Of a stretch of 64,000 bases of DNA, positions 60,231 to 64,000 are shown piece by piece. Location: positions 13,385,181-13,449,180 of the forward strand of contig NC_064036.1 of the NCBI RefSeq assembly GCF_932526225.1. Direction: 5' to 3'. Position 1 is the first letter of the stretch. The number at the start of each line of letters is the position of its first letter. The notes beneath the pieces are model-generated. The model ran no database searches and had not been told where the DNA came from. It saw only the letters and a list, made by a program, of their open reading frames with translations. This DNA comes from Nematostella vectensis (Eukaryota > Cnidaria > Anthozoa > Actiniaria > Edwardsiidae). Both the position numbers and the translations under genes were made by a program.

Positions 60231-63138
60231 CACCACCCGATCATCCACCCTATAAAACTGAAAGTTCTTGTTTTTGGGCGTGGCATTCTATCTAGAATTT
60301 ATCGTGGTGCAAAGATCTATCACCCTGACAAATTTCATAACCCTACTATTAATTTGAACAATTCTGCACCATTTTCCTGCACTATAGTTACTGGTGTCCC
60401 AAACGTTACTGCGATTCCGAATATTCTGTGATCTCTCGCGAACAATTCCCAAAATGCCAAAAACCGTTTCTCACTTCCGTCAAGCGAAGAGGACTCCCTT
60501 TCGATGAGCACCCGGTAGTCGTCGGAAGCTGCCAAAACAATCGCGACAAAGCAGCCAATCGCAATGAGCGACCAAGAGAAAATGGTCGAAAATCCCAACG
60601 CTAATATGAAGTCGTTAAACACGTTACGTTAAAAGATTCCAAGAACGCAATAATCGAAAAGCACAAAAGCAATAAATCTGGGACTTCTAGTGATGCCCAT
60701 CGCTTGAAAAGCAGCCAGAAAGAAGCCAAAGTGACTAAGTCACTGTTAATGGTGTTTGTGGGGTTTTGAGTGTTCTGGGGTCCTATTGTCTTGGCTACTA
60801 TGACGATGACGAGAGCTAAGAGAAAACTGAACTGCACAGCCCCTCCTCGGCCAATCCTAAGAACGCGCCTAAATCCGTATATGGTCCACCTGTCACAAAC
60901 GTGAGGGGACCTCTATTGACAACAGTTCGTGAGGACGTCCGATCTAGCCCTCGGATACTCTTTTCACTTAACAACTTTATACCCACCCCTCCCTCCTATT
61001 TACGGAGCAAGCATTGTGAAAGCTGTATAGGTCAAACATACCTCGTTATCCGGGTGCTTGAGGACAGAGATGACAGCCCTTCGGTTAGATGCCCGGATAA
61101 GATTATAAGCAACGTGAAGTGGTACATTCGCCAATGAAAATCCATCGATCTGCCAAGAGAACGATACGGAATGAGCTGCCAAATATGGAGGTAAGATACG
61201 AAATGGCGTCGCAATACGTCAAAATTTAGAGGGATGGCCGTCCGTGGGGGAGTAGGAATCTTCTCTAAGACTGCACATTGAGCATCAAAACTGCTACTAT
61301 TCCAGGGGCATATAAACAAGGTCTTTGTCCCTAATATAGGTCATATCTCGCACCTCGATAAGTTGGTCACCAGAGTCTAGAGCATTCTCTACTAATGAGC
61401 CTGTCCCAATAAAGGTCATATCTCGCACCTCGATAAGTTGGTCACCAGAGTCTAGAGCATACTCTACTAATGAGCCTGTCCCAATAAAGGTCATATCTCG
61501 CACCTCGATAAGTTGGTCACCAGAGTCTAGAGCATTCTCTACTAATGAGCCAGGGGGAACATCGATGATGTAGATGCCGGGATCATTGTTGAAGTACGGA
61601 TTATTGCGACCTCCCGTCAGCTCGAATCCATGCTCTCCGAGATCACCTGGAAGCAGCATTACATGTACTTTGGACTAAAACACTCGATCTTTAGGCTATT
61701 ATTACTTGGTCTCATCTCTTGGCCTCAGTCTATATTACTCGGTCTTTTAAGCTCTCGGTCGTCAAGTCGTTGCCTTTTCGTCGTTGTTATTGTTGTTATC
61801 AGTGGTGTCAATACCTTAGCTTGCTTTATTTTGTTGCTGTTGTTGACATTGTTATTATTTTTTCTTGTCATTAAATTTTTAGTGTTGTTGTTGTAATTGG
61901 TTGCTAGAGTAGTCGTCTTCGTCGTAGATGTCGCTGTAGTTATCGTCGTTGTTGTTGTAATTGGTTGCTAGAGTAGTCGTCTTCGTCGTAGATGTCGTTG
62001 TAGTTATTTTCATTGTTGTTGTTGTCTTCTGTTATCTGGTGGCCCAGTATTGATGTTATTTATAAATAAAAAAATTCTTATTTTTGTTGTTGTTTATGTT
62101 TGTTTTGCTCTTACCTGGTGGTCCAGTATCGATGGTAAGTGTCACCTCCCTAGCTTGTTTCATTCTGTTGTTGTTGTTGATGCTGCCGCTTGTGTTGTTA
62201 CTGAGGGTTGACCCTGCTCTAGACCTCTCCTCCTCATCCTTATATCCGTGATTTACTACACCGTTCTTTTTTGATGTCTCATCTCTTAATCGTCCGTGCT
62301 GATTACAAAACGGATGAAAATAAAGTATTTAGTGTTGTTATGGATAGTGTCCCTGCTTAAGAGATTGTAAGATACTCCGAAACGTCAAACACACTACTGG
62401 CATTTTTCCACAAAAGGAAGAAAAAGAAACAGCAACAAAAAATCCACGATAAAGGGTTACTGCATAAGGAAGAAAATCCATTATACATCTAGAAATTAAA
62501 TCACAAAGCTAACAAGCAATTCAGAACTATAACGGAGATTACGGTTCGACCCTTGGGAAAATACGTGTTTTGCGTTATATATTATTATATCATCATTAAA
62601 CTTTCATGAAACTCAAACTAAAAAGAATGAACGATAATTGTTTCACTTAAAGGTCATGATTTTTTTACTGTTCCTAATTGCTACACATTAAGGCGCTCCA
62701 AAAGGTTACGTTGTTATAACAATATAGCGTATAGTAATTAGCTATTTTTCACCTAAGGATTACTGTAAGACTTTATCAGGGTACCATTAGCATTTAAAAG
62801 TAACAAGTTGAACAAGAAAGAAGAGGATTTTTATGATGAGTCACAGATTTAGGGTTGATTATGCTATGTTTGTTTGTGTAGCTTTCAACCAGTCCTTTGG
62901 ACCGTACGAGTACCGGGATTTTTATACGCAAACTTAAAGTTTTTCAACATGAAAAAAAAAATGGCAGACTCTTCTTATCCAAAGACTGATGTCTTTCTCA
63001 TGAATGGTAACAGTGACAGTTTAGAAATAGCAGTCCCACACTTGACTCACTTTCTTAGGAGCAAAGACGATTTGATCTCGCCTTCCACCTTTCTTCATAA
63101 GTCTAACTTCCTTGTCCGATGTAACAAAATTCCTGTTT
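54515..63138 (-). CDS. Triple-PDZ protein with C-terminal calmodulin-like EF-hand module (N-terminus uncertain)
   Basis: Exons: 63051-63138, 62115-62298, 61504-61646, 61042-61149, 59818-60001, 59129-59271, 58639-58746, 57883-57994, 57665-57807, 57488-57595, 56406-56466, 55643-55783, 55123-55368, 54515-54555; phases agree, at least 602 aa. Each PDZ domain is split the same way into 143-nt and 108-nt exons: PDZ1 (GFELTGGRNNPYF ... IDGFSLANVP), PDZ2 (DFEFAGGRDHPYV ... VEGVDTTNVP), PDZ3 (GFKITGGRNKPCV ... IDGQSVTNV). Carboxylate-loop residues differ from classical GLGF, so ligands may be atypical. The end resembles calmodulin (EFKIAFEMYCRKDYKIPTKA...): EF1-2 degenerate, EF3 partial (DRDKMGYFDLDK), EF4 canonical (DSNQDGKVYFQD). 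Probably a Ca2+-responsive membrane-associated scaffold (inference). The first coding exon may lie upstream of the window. Confidence 0.8.
54650..54900 (+). promoter_or_regulatory. Possible CpG-type promoter inside last PDZ-EF intron
   Basis: NRF1-like TGCGCATGCGCG at 54650-54661 and a YY1-like GCCGCCATTT at about 54887. Between them lies an ATG (54781) opening MTDLFDNEGVIKKILALG, followed by G/GTTTGA. A plus-strand transcript starting here is speculative and no following exon was found. Confidence 0.2.
56091..56250. mobile_element. MITE fragment related to 28909-29069
   Basis: Starts 'gccgtagcaggccttttatt', ends 'gctacggcccc', with the internal 'cctctactggtcg'. It lies in the PDZ-EF intron between 56406 and 55783. 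Confidence 0.6.
56530..57486. repeat. 29-bp minisatellite, about 33 units, abutting PDZ3 donor
   Basis: Unit 'gacctgacaagtaatacgac' plus 'tgactgacc' (29 bp), with variants (caagaaa, aaaagtgatacgg). The array begins right at the donor of the second PDZ3 exon (57488), and the intron's first 30 bases already match the unit. On the gene strand every unit has CAGGTCGGT, a donor-like string. Because 29 is not divisible by 3, all three frames stay open over long stretches. Confidence 0.95.
58138..58434. mobile_element. MITE-like element, PDZ-EF intron
   Basis: Starts 'cagtagcggatctaggggg', ends 'atagatccgcctctgctc'; inverted termini around GCGGATCTA/TAGATCCGC. Related to the G-rich family at 2434-2570 through 'ctccagaaagcc'. 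Confidence 0.55.
60170..60230. repeat. (GAT)n microsatellite
   Basis: Pure GAT/ATG triplets in the PDZ-EF intron upstream of exon 59818-60001. Confidence 0.95.
60335..60837 (-). pseudogene. Possible nested membrane-protein fragment, frameshifted
   Basis: Two overlapping minus-strand open frames (60601-60837 and 60335-60622) in different frames read as one hydrophobic protein if joined across a shift near 60610. The first has a signal-like start (MQFSFLLALVIVIVA) and the second FSTIFSWSLIAIGCFVAIVL. Up to four membrane segments are suggested. It lies within a PDZ-EF intron on the same strand. Not recognised; it could be chance. Confidence 0.25.
61354..61578 (-). repeat. 75-bp triplication of the PDZ1 exon end and its donor
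   Basis: Three 75-bp copies repeat the coding end of PDZ1 exon 61504-61646 (SLVENALDSGDQLIE) with its donor GTGCGA; donors at 61504, 61429 and 61354. Using the first donor gives a 143-nt exon, the same as PDZ2 and PDZ3. Reading through adds 25 or 50 residues in frame without a stop. Confidence 0.9.
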
Positions 63139-64000
63139 CTGTGTAAGAGTAGGCTTCATACGACGGTGGAGCATGTCGTTACATCGTTACCAGCAGATGT
63201 CAAATGTACTTATCACTTTTACATCCCGGCTTTGTTTTACGAAAGCAAGTCGAAGGCTGCTTTGACTGTTTAATTATGGAGTCAGTGCTGACGGCAAGCA
63301 TGCGTTGCTAATGTAATCAAAATTACAGTCCGTAAACATATTAGCATAAGATTCCTATTGATATACGGCCCCACAGGAATTAACTAAAGGCCAATATAGA
63401 CAGCACGATTTAGTTGTGTGCGACCAAACCATGATGCGACCTGTCTACCACATTTCTTAGTGCTGAACTACACAATGCACGACTTTCGTAGTCGAGCATC
63501 GTAGTGGAGTCGTACGCTGATTTTACACTCTACCAACTCGAGTTAGTTCTTAGTTGTATAAGTGCCGCACACAACTATATCATGCTGTCTAAATCAGCAT
63601 GAATATTTTACTTTTTTTTTACTTCGCCTTGACCCTGCTGCTAAAAAATGTTCTCTTATTATGCTTCTCCCCATATTTGTCACAATACCTTGTTCCTCTG
63701 ACTAGAAATGATGTTGACAATGATGGCATAATGTCGAGAAACATTTGATGATGACTGTGACGTCACAGACATGACGTAAGGCTGTTGGCACCCAGCGTTC
63801 TTTGCGGAACTTCTCGTTGGCTGTCTCAGCAAAAAATAGATAATAGCCATAGTCGAATATGTATGCGGAGTTATCTAAACTGCTAAAGACACAAAGTTGT
63901 CCCAGTTCACCTAGCTCTCAATGCTACGCAAAGACATTGGCAAAAATTGTATAATGACCATCCAGCTTACGACATACACGTTTATTACTAACGGGCAGAC
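63139..64000. other. Region upstream of the first visible PDZ-EF exon, with a MITE
   Basis: A 191-bp MITE at 63399-63589 has inverted termini (GACAGCACGATTTAGTTGTG and the near complement ending GCTGTC) flanked by TA. No further exon was recognised, so the gene's first exon may be outside the window or too short to see. Confidence 0.55.

Noticed and set aside
1-64000. tRNA, rRNA or snRNA genes
   Set aside because: None could be recognised by eye on either strand; a covariance-model scan would be needed to exclude them.

Overview
The window looks like nuclear DNA of a cnidarian, most likely an anthozoan close to Nematostella. That is an inference from three recognisable animal genes cut into many short exons (CPEB1, PCSK7, NATD1), many small non-autonomous transposons with G/C-homopolymer cores, and GAT/CAT microsatellites. 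No bacterial, organellar or rRNA signature was seen. All gene models were assembled by eye from splice sites, reading-frame phase and protein similarity, without transcripts.

Layout: (1) 520-6760, + strand: CPEB1, nine exons covering both RRMs and the zinc finger, with a 3' UTR that carries its own cytoplasmic polyadenylation signals. (2) 7271-8750: a satellite of about 30 copies of a 50-bp unit. (3) 9491-10514, +: a secreted EF-hand gene with a frameshift and an in-frame stop, probably a pseudogene. (4) 24018-11915, - strand: a complete 20-exon proprotein convertase of the PCSK7 type (905 aa), its introns packed with minisatellites and MITEs. (5) 24457-26084, +: NATD1-like acetyltransferase, divergent from PCSK7 across about 440 bp, with a mitochondrial-looking presequence. 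(6) 40040-27835 and 50020-42218, both -: two tandem paralogues (here A, 629 aa, and B, 625 aa) of a secreted, acidic, coiled-coil-rich protein family I do not recognise. Intron 2 of A holds a decayed non-LTR retrotransposon. Intron 3 of B begins with 42 gap-free copies of a 70-bp unit that repeats the exon's 3' end and its splice donor. (7) 63138-54515, -: a gene encoding three PDZ domains followed by a calmodulin-like four-EF-hand module; its N-terminus is uncertain.

The strongest unexplained pattern is tandem duplication that copies or abuts splice sites: PCSK7 exons 4, 7 and 11, paralogue B exon 3, and PDZ1 and PDZ3 of the PDZ-EF gene. The array in B is the extreme case. The unknown paralogue pair, which also shares a 20-bp upstream motif, is the best candidate for undescribed biology.

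The genes do not form a pathway. CPEB1 is an mRNA-binding translational regulator, PCSK7 a trans-Golgi/surface protease, NATD1 a small GNAT protein, and the PDZ-EF protein a likely calcium-responsive scaffold. A and B probably act outside the cell or in secretory compartments.
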